Shown: piece after piece, positions 1-8,519 of the stretch | How the letters are laid out: the number at the start of each line of letters is the position of its first letter | Numbering within the stretch: position 1 is the first letter of the stretch | DNA from: UBA6912 sp041611095 | GTDB lineage: Bacteria; Actinomycetota; Acidimicrobiia; Spongiisociales; UBA5794 | Length of the DNA stretch: 64,000 nucleotides | Assembly (NCBI GenBank): GCA_041611095.1 | Contig: JBFINP010000005.1 | Location: 1-64,000, forward strand | Reading direction: 5' to 3' | Position numbers and translations under genes: made by a program | The notes under the pieces: generated by a model | Database searches by the model: none | Told to the model about the DNA's origin: nothing | What the model saw: the letters and a program-made list of their open reading frames with translations, nothing else

Positions 1-1
1 A

Positions 2-502
2 CTGCTCGCCATCGGGGCGTGCCTCGTCGACGATCCGGAGCGGACGTTCTACGTCGAGCTGCGGCCAGACGGCAGCGTCGCCGATCCGACGGCCGTTGCG
101 GTGGCCGGGATGTCCCTCGATCGCCTGGAGCGTGAGGGCGTAGACCCCGCCCGGGCAATGGGCGATTTTGCGGCGTGGGTCGACGGAGTCGCCGGCGACG
201 ACGGCGCCGTCTTCGTCGCCGTCAATGCCCCGTTCGACTGGATGTTCGTGTGCGACTACCTGCACCGCTACGTAGGCACCAACCCGTTTGGCCACAGCGC
301 CCTCGACGTGAAGGCCCTGTACATGGGCGTCGCCGGAGTGCCGTGGCCGGAGGCCACGCTGCGCCACATGGCGGGTCGCTACGGGCTGAGCGCCGAGCTT
401 CCACACCACGCCCTGCACGACGCCGTCATCCAGGCGGCCGTTTTCCGAGAGATCCTCGCCGAGCATGCGACCGTCTCGGAACCGCACCCCGAACGCGAGT
501 AG
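2..502 (+). CDS. DEDDh-type 3'-5' exonuclease (5'-truncated by window edge)
   Basis: The reading frame is open from base 2, so the start and the first exonuclease motif (DxE) lie outside the window. What remains resembles the RNase T/DnaQ family. It begins LLAIGACLVD, which normally follows the DxE motif, then has the ExoII motif NAPFDWMFV and the ExoIII/DEDDh motif HHALHDA near the C terminus. Such enzymes remove nucleotides from 3' ends of DNA or RNA. It is short and has no attached polymerase or UvrC domain, so it is probably a stand-alone exonuclease; the exact substrate cannot be read. It ends 18 bp before the next gene on the same strand. The family call is good; the function beyond exonuclease is open. 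Confidence 0.8.
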   Translation: MLAIGACLVDDPERTFYVELRPDGSVADPTAVAVAGMSLDRLEREGVDPARAMGDFAAWVDGVAGDDGAVFVAVNAPFDWMFVCDYLHRYVGTNPFGHSALDVKALYMGVAGVPWPEATLRHMAGRYGLSAELPHHALHDAVIQAAVFREILAEHATVSEPHPERE

Positions 503-520
503 GTTGTCGGGCAAGGGGGT

Positions 521-1849
521 GTGATGTCGGGGAGCTCAACCGGACCGTCCGCAGACGTCGCTCGGATCATGGCTTCGGCGCGCCGGCTCGGCGTCGAGCT
601 CGACGAGATGGAGGCCCTCCAGTGGCTCACCGCCGTCGCGCTCGCCAAGAAGAGCAGCGCCGACGTCGTGGTCGACGTCGGATCGGGAGTGTTCGGCCAT
701 CGGGTCACGATGCTCGACTTCAGTCCGGCGGACCTGGCCTACTTCCGGTCGATCGGCGACCTCGTCGAGATCGGCGACGCCGACGACGTCGAGACCGCCC
801 TCGCTCTCTCCGGTTCGGCGGCGCAGTCCAAGGTGCAGGCCTACCCGGGTGATTGCGACTACTTCGAGCGGGTGAACATCAAGGCGCCGACCCGTGCCGC
901 GGCGTGTGTCCGCCTCGGCGAGCTGATACGCGACAAGGCGCTGGCGACCGTATCCGGGGAGACCTATCGCCTCATCGAGGTCAAGTTCGGCACCCACCGC
1001 TCCGACGTGATCCGCGACGGGAGCCGCTTTGACGCCGGATCCCCGATCCCCTGGGAGCCGAAGGACATCGAGGCACAGCGCTTCTTCGCCGAAGGCGCGG
1101 ACGGCGGCACGGTGGAGGTGACCTGGGAGGATGCCTGCACCGACCCTGGGTGGTGCAAGCTGGACTGGGTCGTCGCCGACCCGGTCCGCAACCAGGTCGC
1201 CAGCGCCTCCAACATGCTCGACGTCACATGGGAGGCGCCCGACGGGACGATCACGCCGCTCGACGGCTACCTCGACCCGTACTTCCAGGAGGTCTACCTC
1301 GAGGCGGACTCCATACCGCTGTTCACCAAGCTCGTGTCGCGGCTGTCGAGCGACGCCCTCGATGCCTACGTGACACAGTTGGAGAAGGAGGTCCACAAGT
1401 ACATCTCGCGGGAGCCGAGGAACTACGGGAAAGCCGCCAAACGGATGTACAACATCTTCCGGCTCAACGGCGCGTACGAGGAAGCCGCCTACCTCCGAGA
1501 GCTGTTCGACGAGCCGACGGCCGTCCTCTACCAGGTGGGTGCCGTGGTGCGCACCCTGGGCGAAGCTTCGGGCCCCGACTCGGGCATGACCGCGCACACG
1601 CTCCTTGCGCAGCTCGACGGCTTGGTCCTCAACGTCGTTCAGACCATCGACGGCGACGCCGAAGTCGACATCGTGCGCGAGCTGCTCCGCCTCCGGGCTG
1701 CGATCACCGACGGCGATGATCCGGTTGCTCGCACCGAGGCCGTCGGTGCAGCTCGATCAGAGTTGATGGGAATCGTCAACGGCTTCTTCTACGACAAGCT
1801 GACGGGGCTTCCCTCGATCGCCGCCTACATGGAGCGGGCGAGCGGCTAG
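521..1849 (+). CDS. Unrecognised protein with nucleotidyltransferase-fold signatures
   Basis: This is a 442-residue cytosolic protein starting at GTG 521 (an ATG follows at 524) behind a GGGGGT ribosome site. I do not recognise the family. Three segments match the general nucleotidyltransferase superfamily pattern: a G-S pair (98-99), then after 11 residues an acidic pair D-C-D-Y (111-114), and later a hydrophobic-flanked acidic residue in LIEVKF (E153). The acidic trio would bind the metal. The C-terminal half is helical and Arg/Lys-rich. Its stop overlaps by 4 bp the stop of the convergent LLM oxidoreductase. A metal-dependent nucleotidyltransferase is an inference from motif spacing only. 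The gene itself is well supported by length and codon use. Confidence 0.8.
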   Translation: MMSGSSTGPSADVARIMASARRLGVELDEMEALQWLTAVALAKKSSADVVVDVGSGVFGHRVTMLDFSPADLAYFRSIGDLVEIGDADDVETALALSGSAAQSKVQAYPGDCDYFERVNIKAPTRAAACVRLGELIRDKALATVSGETYRLIEVKFGTHRSDVIRDGSRFDAGSPIPWEPKDIEAQRFFAEGADGGTVEVTWEDACTDPGWCKLDWVVADPVRNQVASASNMLDVTWEAPDGTITPLDGYLDPYFQEVYLEADSIPLFTKLVSRLSSDALDAYVTQLEKEVHKYISREPRNYGKAAKRMYNIFRLNGAYEEAAYLRELFDEPTAVLYQVGAVVRTLGEASGPDSGMTAHTLLAQLDGLVLNVVQTIDGDAEVDIVRELLRLRAAITDGDDPVARTEAVGAARSELMGIVNGFFYDKLTGLPSIAAYMERASG

Positions 1850-2676
1850 TACGCGGGCGGCCCTTGGGCGAGGCGAGTCGCGACCGCCTGCTCGCCGCCG
1901 TCCCAGAGGGACTCGATCCACCACGAGGCACCGGCGGCGGCGAGGGGTGCCAGCAAGGCACGCTGCGCATCGAGGTCGTCACCCGGCGTCGTGCCGTCCA
2001 CGACGAGGTCGATGAGCCGACCCTCCGGGGCGTTCTCGTCGAGCCACGCCCGCATCTCGCCGAGGGGCGCCTCCACGGTGGGGACGAAACCGCGTCCAGG
2101 GGACGCGATGTAGGGAATCAGCCCGTCGTGGGCCAGCACCCGCTGTAGCGACTTCGGTCGCTTCCACGCCCCGACAACCCAGATCGGGATGCGGGGCACG
2201 CCTTCACGCCGCTGGACCGGGGCGGGGGCGGCGACGGGAGGTGGGATCTCCTCGATCTCGTAATGAGAGCCCGAGAAGGTGAACGGCTGACCCGCCCACA
2301 GCCCGGTCATGATCGCCAGGCCCTCGTCGAGCAGCTCGGCGCGTAGGCGACGATCGGTCGGGAGCCGGAGGGCCCCGTACCCGAGGTCGGCGGCCCCGAG
2401 CCCGACGGCGAGGATGAGTCTGCCTGCGGAGAGCCGGTCGACGGTGCTGGTCTCGGCGGCGAGCTTCCAGGGCCGCCGGATCGGGACCGGGGTGAGCATC
2501 GTGCCGATCCGGATCCGCTCCGTACGGGCGGCGATGGCCCCGAGCATGACCCACGGATCGGTGGCCCACGCCGCCTCCCACACGAAGAATCCATCCCACC
2601 CGGCATCCTCGGCAGCCACCGCAGCCTCGACGATCGCCGCCGGCTCGCTCCCCGGAAACACGAACCCGAACTTCAC
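1846..2676 (-). CDS. LLM-class flavin/F420-dependent oxidoreductase
   Basis: This 276-residue protein has a luciferase-like monooxygenase TIM barrel. It opens with MKFGFVFPG, then AEDAGWDGFFVWE, the segment IAARTERIRIGTMLTPVPIRRPWKLA and the strongly conserved LSAGRLILAVGLG, all typical of LLM-class enzymes. In actinobacteria most of these use coenzyme F420 rather than FMN, but the cofactor cannot be decided here. The start is GTG. The neighbouring TetR gene upstream on the same strand, 54 bp away, could control it. The substrate is unknown. Confidence 0.9.
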   Translation of the reverse strand: MKFGFVFPGSEPAAIVEAAVAAEDAGWDGFFVWEAAWATDPWVMLGAIAARTERIRIGTMLTPVPIRRPWKLAAETSTVDRLSAGRLILAVGLGAADLGYGALRLPTDRRLRAELLDEGLAIMTGLWAGQPFTFSGSHYEIEEIPPPVAAPAPVQRREGVPRIPIWVVGAWKRPKSLQRVLAHDGLIPYIASPGRGFVPTVEAPLGEMRAWLDENAPEGRLIDLVVDGTTPGDDLDAQRALLAPLAAAGASWWIESLWDGGEQAVATRLAQGPPAY

Positions 2677-2730
2677 GGGACCAAGGCTATCTACGTGCGG
2701 GCCGGGTCAGGCCCCGCCGGGTGCTGGTTC

Positions 2731-3435
2731 CTAGGCTCCGGGCTCGGCCATCCGCCGCCGCTCGAGACCCTCCAGGAGCACGTCGAGGGCGAACTCGAAC
2801 TCGGTCTGGTCGTCGCACCACCCCAGCGTGCCGTCGGGGCCTTCGTGAGCGATCGCCCGCGTCATCCCTGCGAGGTAGGGAAGCTGCTCCTTCATGTGCT
2901 CGAACATCTCCTGAGACTCCTGGCCCTCTTCGGGAGTAGCCGGCGTGAACAGCTCTTGAGAGAAACCGAGCGCACGGCTGCCGAGAGCGTGCATGCCGTG
3001 ATGAGCGAGGTCGTAGGACATGCCACCCTCCACCAGTATTCCGAGGAGGCCCTCGAAGTACATGACGATCGACGGCCCCATCCTCGTGCGGCTCTCGAAG
3101 ACGCCTGGTGCCCATCTATGACGGAGCATCACCGAGCGGGCGTCGAGAATCCGCATGCGCAACGTCGCCCGCCAATCGGTGACCTCCTCGGGCACGGCAA
3201 AGCCGCCGGTCGCCGCTGCGATCTCCTCCATGATGGCCTCGACGATGCCGTCGAAGACGGCCTCCTTGTTAGCGACGTGGTAGTAGAGCGACATCGCCTC
3301 GACGCCGAGCTCGGCCGCCAGGTTGCGCATCGTGAGTGCTTCGATCCCCTCGCGATCCGCCAGATCAACGGCTCCGCGAAAGACACGCTCGCGCGTGAGC
3401 GGTCTACGAGCCGTCGCTTCGGCCTCGCTGGCCAT
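2731..3435 (-). CDS. TetR/AcrR family transcriptional regulator
   Basis: The N-terminal helix-turn-helix reads REGIEALTMRNLAAELGVEAMSLYYHVANKEAVFD, the classic TetR DNA-binding domain. A helical ligand-binding C-terminal domain of the TetR_C type follows. I place the start at ATG 3435 because GGAGGACAGG lies directly upstream; an open frame extends to 3504 but lacks a ribosome site. The length of 234 residues is normal. It precedes the LLM oxidoreductase on the same strand and could form a small regulated unit with it (inference). The effector is unknown. Confidence 0.9.
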   Translation of the reverse strand: MASEAEATARRPLTRERVFRGAVDLADREGIEALTMRNLAAELGVEAMSLYYHVANKEAVFDGIVEAIMEEIAAATGGFAVPEEVTDWRATLRMRILDARSVMLRHRWAPGVFESRTRMGPSIVMYFEGLLGILVEGGMSYDLAHHGMHALGSRALGFSQELFTPATPEEGQESQEMFEHMKEQLPYLAGMTRAIAHEGPDGTLGWCDDQTEFEFALDVLLEGLERRRMAEPGA

Positions 3436-3562
3436 CCTGTCCTCCGAGCTACTACCGCGTCGCCCCCTTACAGCGTACGACAAGGGCACCCCGACCGCCA
3501 CCACCGGGCGATGCGAAGCGAGCCAGGGGGAGCTCGAGAGGGACGCTCCGCGACCCCCTCGA

Positions 3563-5524
3563 TCACCAGATCTCGATGCGGTCCTCTGCCGGTCGCATCA
3601 TCGGGGCGTCGCCGTCGAGACCCCACGCATCGGCGAAGGGAGTGAGGTTGGCGAGAGGGCCATTGCAGCGGAACCGGGACGGCGAGTGGGGGTCGGTCTG
3701 CACCAGGAGACGCATCCACTCGTCGGTGTAGTTGCTGCGCCACACCGTCGCCCACGAGAGGAAGAACCGCTGGTCCGGCGTGAACCCGTCGATGGCATCC
3801 GCCCCCGCCGAGCCGAGCGCGGCGTGGAGGGCGCGCCGCGCCAGCGTGACGCCACCGAGATCGGCGATGTTCTCGCCGAGGGTCAGCGTTCCGTTGACGT
3901 TGAGATCGTCTGCCACCGAATAGCCGTCGTACTGCTCGACGACGACTTGCGCCCTGCGTGTGAACTCCTCACGGTCCTCGTCGGTCCACCAATCGCGGAG
4001 CTGGCCCTTGGCGTCGAAGCGGCGGCCCATGTCGTCGAAGCCGTGGGTGATCTCGTGGCCGATGACGCCGCCGATGCCGCCGTAGTTGATCGCATCGTCG
4101 GCGTCGATGTAGAAGAACGGTGGCTGGAGGATCCCGGCCGGGAACACGATCTCGTTCTTGAGTGGGTGGTAGTAGGCGTTCACGACGTGGGGCGGCATCT
4201 CCCACTCGTGGGGATCGACCGGTTCGCCGAGCTTGCGCAGGTTGCGCCGGTGCTCGAAGGCGTCGGCACGGATTCGATTCTCGACGAGCGAGCCGCGATC
4301 GATGACGAGGCCGGTGTAGTCGCGCCACTCGTCGGGGTAGCCGATCTTGTAGCGGAAGCCCGCCAGCTTCTGGAGCGCCTCGGTACGGGTGGCGCCCGTC
4401 ATCCACTCGCGGTTCTCCAGGGACTCCCGCATCGCTTCGAAGAGGTTCTCGACCAGCGCCTCGGCGCGATGCTTGGCGTCGGGCGGGAACGCCTCGGCGA
4501 CGTACAGCTGGGCGACGAGCTCACCGATGTCGGATGTCGCCATCGCCAGCACCCGCTTCCACCGCGGTTTCTGCTCCTTCTGCCCGCCGAGGATCTGCCC
4601 GTAGAAACGGAAGTTCTCGTCGGCGAAGCTCGGCGGCAGCGCCGAGGCCACCGAGCGCACCACGTTCCAGCGGGCGTAGGCACGGAGCGTGTCCATCGGC
4701 GTCGAAGCCACCAGCTCCGCGGCTGCGGTGAAGAACCCGGGGTTGTCGACGTTCACCTCCGCGACGCCGGCGGCGCCGATGGCGTCGAGGTACCGAACGA
4801 GACCAAACCCGGGCATCAACTCATCGAGCTGGGCCGCCGTATGGCGGTTGACGATGAGGTCGACGTCGCGGAGCTGAGCGGCCGTGTACGACGGCTCGGC
4901 CAGCGCCGTCTCGAACGCCAGGATCGCATGGGCCGCGTTCTCAGCCGCCTCCTCGTCCTCGCCGAGGTTGACGAGCTGCGCGGCGACGTGGGCTCGGTAC
5001 TGATCGCGCAGCTCGACCGAGCGGTCGTCGTCACGTAGGTAGTAGTCCCGCTCCGGCAACCCCAGGCCCCCCTGGCCAACGTAGAGCAGGTGCACGGCGG
5101 GGTCGTCGAAGTCCGGGGACACGCCGGCTCCGAACAGGAAGCTGAAACCGTTGGGATGCAGCGAGACCGCCAGCTCCCGGAGATCGTCGACGGTTTGCGC
5201 AGCGTCGACCCGGTCGAGCCAGGGCTGGAGCGGAGCGACACCCACGGATCCGATCTGAGCCTCGTCCATGCCCGATGCGAAGTAATCCCCCACCATCCGG
5301 CCCGGGCTTCCTGCCGGCGCATCCGGGCTGGCGGCCGCCTCTTCCATGAGGCGGTGGAGAATCTCCTCGTTGCGTTCGTTCACCTCGTTGAAGGCGCCCC
5401 AGCGCGAGTACTCGGGGGGCACCGGGTTGGCGTCGAGCCAGCCACCGTTGGCGTAGCGGTAGAAGTCGTCGGCCGGTGAGACCGAGGTGTCGAAGTTGGC
5501 GAGATCGATCGGTTTGGCGGTCAT
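3563..5524 (-). CDS. M13 family zinc metallopeptidase (PepO/neprilysin-like)
   Basis: This 653-residue protein spans a complete M13 peptidase. Both zinc histidines are in VIGHEITHGFDD (H490, E491, H494). The third ligand E551 and D555 are in ENIADLGG. The NAYYHPLKNEIVFPAGILQPPFF substrate-binding segment precedes the HExxH motif. The C-terminal RCNGPLANLTPFADAW segment and the final Trp are typical. No signal peptide or anchor is visible at the N terminus, so it is probably cytosolic, as in other bacterial PepO-like enzymes. It degrades peptides rather than large proteins. It is the last gene of a minus-strand run, 48 bp below the membrane protein at 5573. Confidence 0.95.
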   Translation of the reverse strand: MTAKPIDLANFDTSVSPADDFYRYANGGWLDANPVPPEYSRWGAFNEVNERNEEILHRLMEEAAASPDAPAGSPGRMVGDYFASGMDEAQIGSVGVAPLQPWLDRVDAAQTVDDLRELAVSLHPNGFSFLFGAGVSPDFDDPAVHLLYVGQGGLGLPERDYYLRDDDRSVELRDQYRAHVAAQLVNLGEDEEAAENAAHAILAFETALAEPSYTAAQLRDVDLIVNRHTAAQLDELMPGFGLVRYLDAIGAAGVAEVNVDNPGFFTAAAELVASTPMDTLRAYARWNVVRSVASALPPSFADENFRFYGQILGGQKEQKPRWKRVLAMATSDIGELVAQLYVAEAFPPDAKHRAEALVENLFEAMRESLENREWMTGATRTEALQKLAGFRYKIGYPDEWRDYTGLVIDRGSLVENRIRADAFEHRRNLRKLGEPVDPHEWEMPPHVVNAYYHPLKNEIVFPAGILQPPFFYIDADDAINYGGIGGVIGHEITHGFDDMGRRFDAKGQLRDWWTDEDREEFTRRAQVVVEQYDGYSVADDLNVNGTLTLGENIADLGGVTLARRALHAALGSAGADAIDGFTPDQRFFLSWATVWRSNYTDEWMRLLVQTDPHSPSRFRCNGPLANLTPFADAWGLDGDAPMMRPAEDRIEIW

Positions 5525-5572
5525 CGGATGGAGAGTAGATCGCGCTGGAGCGCAGGCAACCGCCTGGCGGGC

Positions 5573-6286
5573 TCACGCCCCGGTGCCCATGACGACGACG
5601 AGCGCCACGATGACCAGCAGGCCGGCGATCGCCGCAACGCCGACCACGAGCATCCACGGAGGAACCGACCGGGCCCCACGCTCCGGGCTCTCGTCGTCGT
5701 CGCCCGCGGCGCTCCGCCACCCCGATGTGAAAGCGATGCCGAGCACCGGCAACGCAAGCAGGGTCACGACATGGAGGACCCCCATGAGGAGGACCAGCCC
5801 ACCGATCCGCAGCGCAGCATTGCCGAGCTGGTCCGCGAGGAAGCCCACCTCCAGCACACTTGGTCGCAGGAAGCTCGACGTCACCAGGATGTAACCCCCG
5901 AATACCAGGTAGAAGGCCACGTCGAGCAGGCGAAGGAACGAGCGACCGGTCGCCGGGTTGGCGCGGAACACGTCGCCGGCGAAGGTGCGCCCGAAGCGCC
6001 GGATCGCCGGACCGAGCCCCACCACGAGCGTCGCCAACACGGCGGTCTCGATGAGCTCCATCGCCCGCCACTCGACGTACTGCTCGCCGACCCCGACGAC
6101 CGAGAACATGGCGACCGCGACGAGGACCGCGATGGCGACGGCGATCCCGACGAACATCCGCATGAGCCGCCGTCGGTGCTCACGATCCGCCTCGATCGAG
6201 CCCTCGACTCGGGCCCAGAGGTCCGGACTGGGCTCGTAGTCGTCAACGGCCCGGAGCGCCTCGCGGAGCTGCTGCTCGGTGGTCAT
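5573..6286 (-). CDS. Membrane protein with anti-sigma-like N terminus, paired with ECF sigma factor
   Basis: This 237-residue protein overlaps the sigma factor stop by 4 bp (ATGA), the usual layout of sigma/anti-sigma pairs. Residues 1-40 are hydrophilic (LREALRAVDDYEPSPDLWARVEGSI...) and could be the sigma-binding segment. Five or so membrane segments follow. No HxxxCxxC zinc motif is present, so it is not a classic ZAS anti-sigma. The membrane core (LVVGLGPAIRRFG, GDVFRANPATGRSF, LRIGGLVLLMGVLH) is clearly paralogous to the gene at 7450. The anti-sigma role is inferred from position and topology. ATG 6286 follows GGAGGAGGC. Confidence 0.75.
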   Translation of the reverse strand: MTTEQQLREALRAVDDYEPSPDLWARVEGSIEADREHRRRLMRMFVGIAVAIAVLVAVAMFSVVGVGEQYVEWRAMELIETAVLATLVVGLGPAIRRFGRTFAGDVFRANPATGRSFLRLLDVAFYLVFGGYILVTSSFLRPSVLEVGFLADQLGNAALRIGGLVLLMGVLHVVTLLALPVLGIAFTSGWRSAAGDDDESPERGARSVPPWMLVVGVAAIAGLLVIVALVVVMGTGA

Positions 6287-6867
6287 GATGCCTCCTCCAG
6301 CCGTGTCTGCAGCGCCGCCATGCCGCGCCGGCAGTGCGTCTTGACGGAGTTGGGCGAGATACCGAGCGTCGTGGCGATCTCCCGCTCCGACAGCTCGAGG
6401 TAGTAACGCAGCACGAGACAGTCACGCTGCCGGGGCGCAAGATCACGCAGCGCCGCCACCACCCGCGCGCCCTCGTCGGCGGTCACGGCGACGTCCTCGG
6501 GCAGATGGGGTGCGCGATCCGGCTGTGGTGGCTCCCGATGTCGCAGCGACATGAGCCCGCGACGGTTGTGGTCGCGGGCCAGGTTGAGAACGATCGACCG
6601 CAGGTACGGCGCCACCTTGGCCGGGTCGTCGATGCGGTGGGCCGATCGGTGCAGCCGGATGAATGCCTCCTGGACCAGATCCTCGGCCGCGTTGCGGTCG
6701 TCGGTGAAGAGGCGCGCCAAACGCAAGAGCGATGCTCCTTCCTCGCGGTACATCCGAGCCACGAGTGCCGACGGGTCGACGGCAGCCGGCGTCGCATCGA
6801 GCGTTTCGGTGCGTCCGGTCACGAGGCCATCCCGACCCGTGGGCGCCGGGAGGGCGACCGGTGACAC
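6283..6867 (-). CDS. ECF-type sigma-70 factor
   Basis: The protein carries sigma region 2 (MYREEGASLLRLARLFTDD, DLVQEAFIRLHR, PYLRSIVLNLARDHNRR) and region 4 (LAPRQRDCLVLRYYLELSEREIATTLGISPNSVKTHCRRG). It lacks regions 1 and 3, which defines an ECF factor. The start is GTG 6867 behind GGAGGAGGGC. Only 25 bp separate it from the SOD-like gene upstream, so the two are probably cotranscribed. The membrane gene downstream overlaps it. It is likely an envelope-stress regulator for this cluster (inference). Confidence 0.93.
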   Translation of the reverse strand: MSPVALPAPTGRDGLVTGRTETLDATPAAVDPSALVARMYREEGASLLRLARLFTDDRNAAEDLVQEAFIRLHRSAHRIDDPAKVAPYLRSIVLNLARDHNRRGLMSLRHREPPQPDRAPHLPEDVAVTADEGARVVAALRDLAPRQRDCLVLRYYLELSEREIATTLGISPNSVKTHCRRGMAALQTRLEEAS

Positions 6868-6892
6868 CGGCCGCCCTCCTCCGCTCGCCAGC

Positions 6893-7372
6893 TCAGCTCA
6901 GGTCGACGCAGGCCAGGCGGATGGACGTGTCCGGCGGATAGTGGATCACTATCGCCTGGGCGTCCTCCCGTGCCCACGCATCGTGCGTCGCTCTTCCCAC
7001 GCCGACGCCTCGAGCGTTGGTGATGACGGTCGGCCAGATCTCGTTGACGACATCGACGGCACCCCCGACCTCGTTTTGATAGTGCCCACCACCCGGCGGG
7101 GTTGCGCCGCACGGTGCGTTGTGGACGTGGGTCGGATAGGTCGTGTTGGGATCGAGACCCCACACATGGATCACTACCCGGGTCGTACCACCGGAGACGG
7201 GCGTGCGGACCATCGTGGCCGAGCCGGACAGTTCGTAGCCGAGATCCAACCCTCCCGGCAGCGTGACGACCTGTCCTGATGTGACCTCGGCACTCGAGCT
7301 TCGAGCGGGCACCGCCATCACCGTGAGCAGGAGGGCGACGGCCAGCAGCGTCGACCATCGACGAGTGCTCAT
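6893..7372 (-). CDS. Secreted copper-only superoxide dismutase-like protein
   Basis: A signal peptide (residues 1-28) precedes a Cu/Zn-SOD-like beta domain. Likely copper ligands are H82 and H84 in THVHNAPCG, H97 in GGGHY and H144 in AIVIHYPPD. C88 and C155 match the family's conserved disulfide. The loop that would hold the remaining zinc ligands (HVGDLG in standard enzymes) reads NEIWPTV here and has no His/Asp set, so zinc binding is probably lost, as in copper-only SODs. It would act outside the membrane against superoxide, though enzymatic activity is not proven. It lies upstream of, and probably in one transcript with, the ECF sigma gene. Confidence 0.8.
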   Translation of the reverse strand: MSTRRWSTLLAVALLLTVMAVPARSSSAEVTSGQVVTLPGGLDLGYELSGSATMVRTPVSGGTTRVVIHVWGLDPNTTYPTHVHNAPCGATPPGGGHYQNEVGGAVDVVNEIWPTVITNARGVGVGRATHDAWAREDAQAIVIHYPPDTSIRLACVDLS

Positions 7373-7449
7373 ATGTGTGCTCCTTCGACATGTGCTCCAC
7401 CGGCGTCGGGCCGGTCCCGTGGCGAGCGGGCGGCGGTGAACTGCGTCGA

Positions 7450-7851
7450 TCAGGCGGCCTCGATGTGGCGATTCCCTTCGTCGTCGAGGCGGCGATTGAT
7501 GCTGAACAGCCGGCCGATGACGGGCAGGCTCAAGACGTTGAGGCCGTGGAGGATGCCCATGAGCAGGAGCATCCCTCCGATGCGGACTACCGAGCCTTCG
7601 AGTTGGGCGGCGTTGACCGTCTCCCCCCAGCCGGTGTCCGGCTCGAAGTGAATGGTGAACAGGACGTACGCCCCGAAGATCAGGTAGTAGGCGAAGTCCA
7701 TCAGCACCAGGTAGCTCTTACCTGTGCGGGGGTTCGCTCGGAACACGTCGGCGGCGTAGCTCTTCCCGAAACGCTTGATGAGCGGACCGAGCCCCACAAC
7801 GATCGCCACGAGCAGCAGGGTGACGATCAGTTCGAGTATCCACCAATCCAT
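7450..7851 (-). CDS. Small polytopic membrane protein, paralogue of the anti-sigma-like protein at 5573
   Basis: This 133-residue protein has about four hydrophobic segments. It aligns along its length with the membrane half of the 5573 gene: VVGLGPLIKRFGKSYAADVFRANPRTGKSYLVLMDFAYYLIFGAY here against VVGLGPAIRRFG...GDVFRANPATGRSFLRLLDVAFYLVFGGY there, and both then have RIGG(M/L)LLLMG(I/V)LH. It lacks the hydrophilic N-terminal segment. I do not know a named family. Duplication inside one sigma cluster suggests the membrane domain is the sensing part or a partner (inference). Confidence 0.8.
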   Translation of the reverse strand: MDWWILELIVTLLLVAIVVGLGPLIKRFGKSYAADVFRANPRTGKSYLVLMDFAYYLIFGAYVLFTIHFEPDTGWGETVNAAQLEGSVVRIGGMLLLMGILHGLNVLSLPVIGRLFSINRRLDDEGNRHIEAA

Positions 7852-7986
7852 GGCGACATCTCCCGTGTTCGCTTCATCCTGACAGACGAACGGCGCCGGC
7901 GGATGGGTGACACGACGTAGCGAGTTGATCTCGCACGCGGATCGGCCGGGCCTTGGGGCCCGGCCGATCCGCCGGCGCAGGTGCGC

Positions 7987-8442
7987 TCAGCTCTCGATGG
8001 CCTCGCCGCCGGGTGATACGACCCACCAGACATCGTTGACGCCTTGGCCGTTGGTGTCACCTGCGGCGTTGTCGGCGGCAAACCGGTACAACGGCCACCC
8101 GTTGTAGGTGACCTGCACGGTGCCGTCGGTGCGCTCGGTCGTCCCGAGCAGCGCTGCGTCGATGGCGGCGCCGACGTCACCTAGCTCGTCCTGGTACAAG
8201 GGCGGCCAGTTGTCCTCGCACTGGTCGTAGCAAGTGCTGTCTCCACCGTCGTCGGGCACGAACAGGTAGAGCGTCATCCCGTCGGCATCGACGAGGATCT
8301 CGCCGAGGTCGCTCGTGGTCGCGGAGAGGCCGGCCGCGGCGGCGTCGTCGGCGGTGTCCTCGCCGGCGCCCGAGTCGTCGTCACCGCCACAGGCGGCCAC
8401 GACGAGCACGACCGCCATGACCATCATCATGATTCGTCTCAC
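7987..8442 (-). CDS. Lipoprotein with COG4315-type secreted repeats
   Basis: GTG 8442 follows GGAGG at 5 bp. The N terminus VRRIMMMVMAVVLVVAAC ends in a lipobox, with the acylated Cys at residue 18, followed by an Asp/Gly-rich linker. Two copies of the 'secreted repeat of unknown function' follow: GEILVDADGMTLYLFVPDD..STCYDQCEDNWPPL and then VQVTYNGWPLYRFAADNAAGDTNGQG. This family (Lipoprotein_15) is common in actinobacteria; its role is not established. The mature protein would sit on the outer face of the membrane. It belongs to the minus-strand envelope cluster headed by the neighbouring lipoprotein. Confidence 0.88.
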   Translation of the reverse strand: MRRIMMMVMAVVLVVAACGGDDDSGAGEDTADDAAAAGLSATTSDLGEILVDADGMTLYLFVPDDGGDSTCYDQCEDNWPPLYQDELGDVGAAIDAALLGTTERTDGTVQVTYNGWPLYRFAADNAAGDTNGQGVNDVWWVVSPGGEAIES

Positions 8443-8519
8443 GTAGTCCTCCTCGAGGGCTTCTACGCGTCGAATACGGACCGAGCCGTCGAGCGGTTCC
8501 GATCTCGGGCCCCGATTGG

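Noticed and set aside
536..1597. Long minus-strand open frame opposite the nucleotidyltransferase-like gene
   Set aside because: Composition is Val/Arg/Gly-rich with no motif, and the plus-strand protein has better start, ribosome site and motif support.
8440..8500. ECF-type promoter (GGAAC with downstream GTATT/GTC) before the lipoprotein gene at 8442
   Set aside because: The spacing to the -10-like triplet does not agree with a similar GGAAC segment before the 8924 gene, and the latter would overlap its own start codon.
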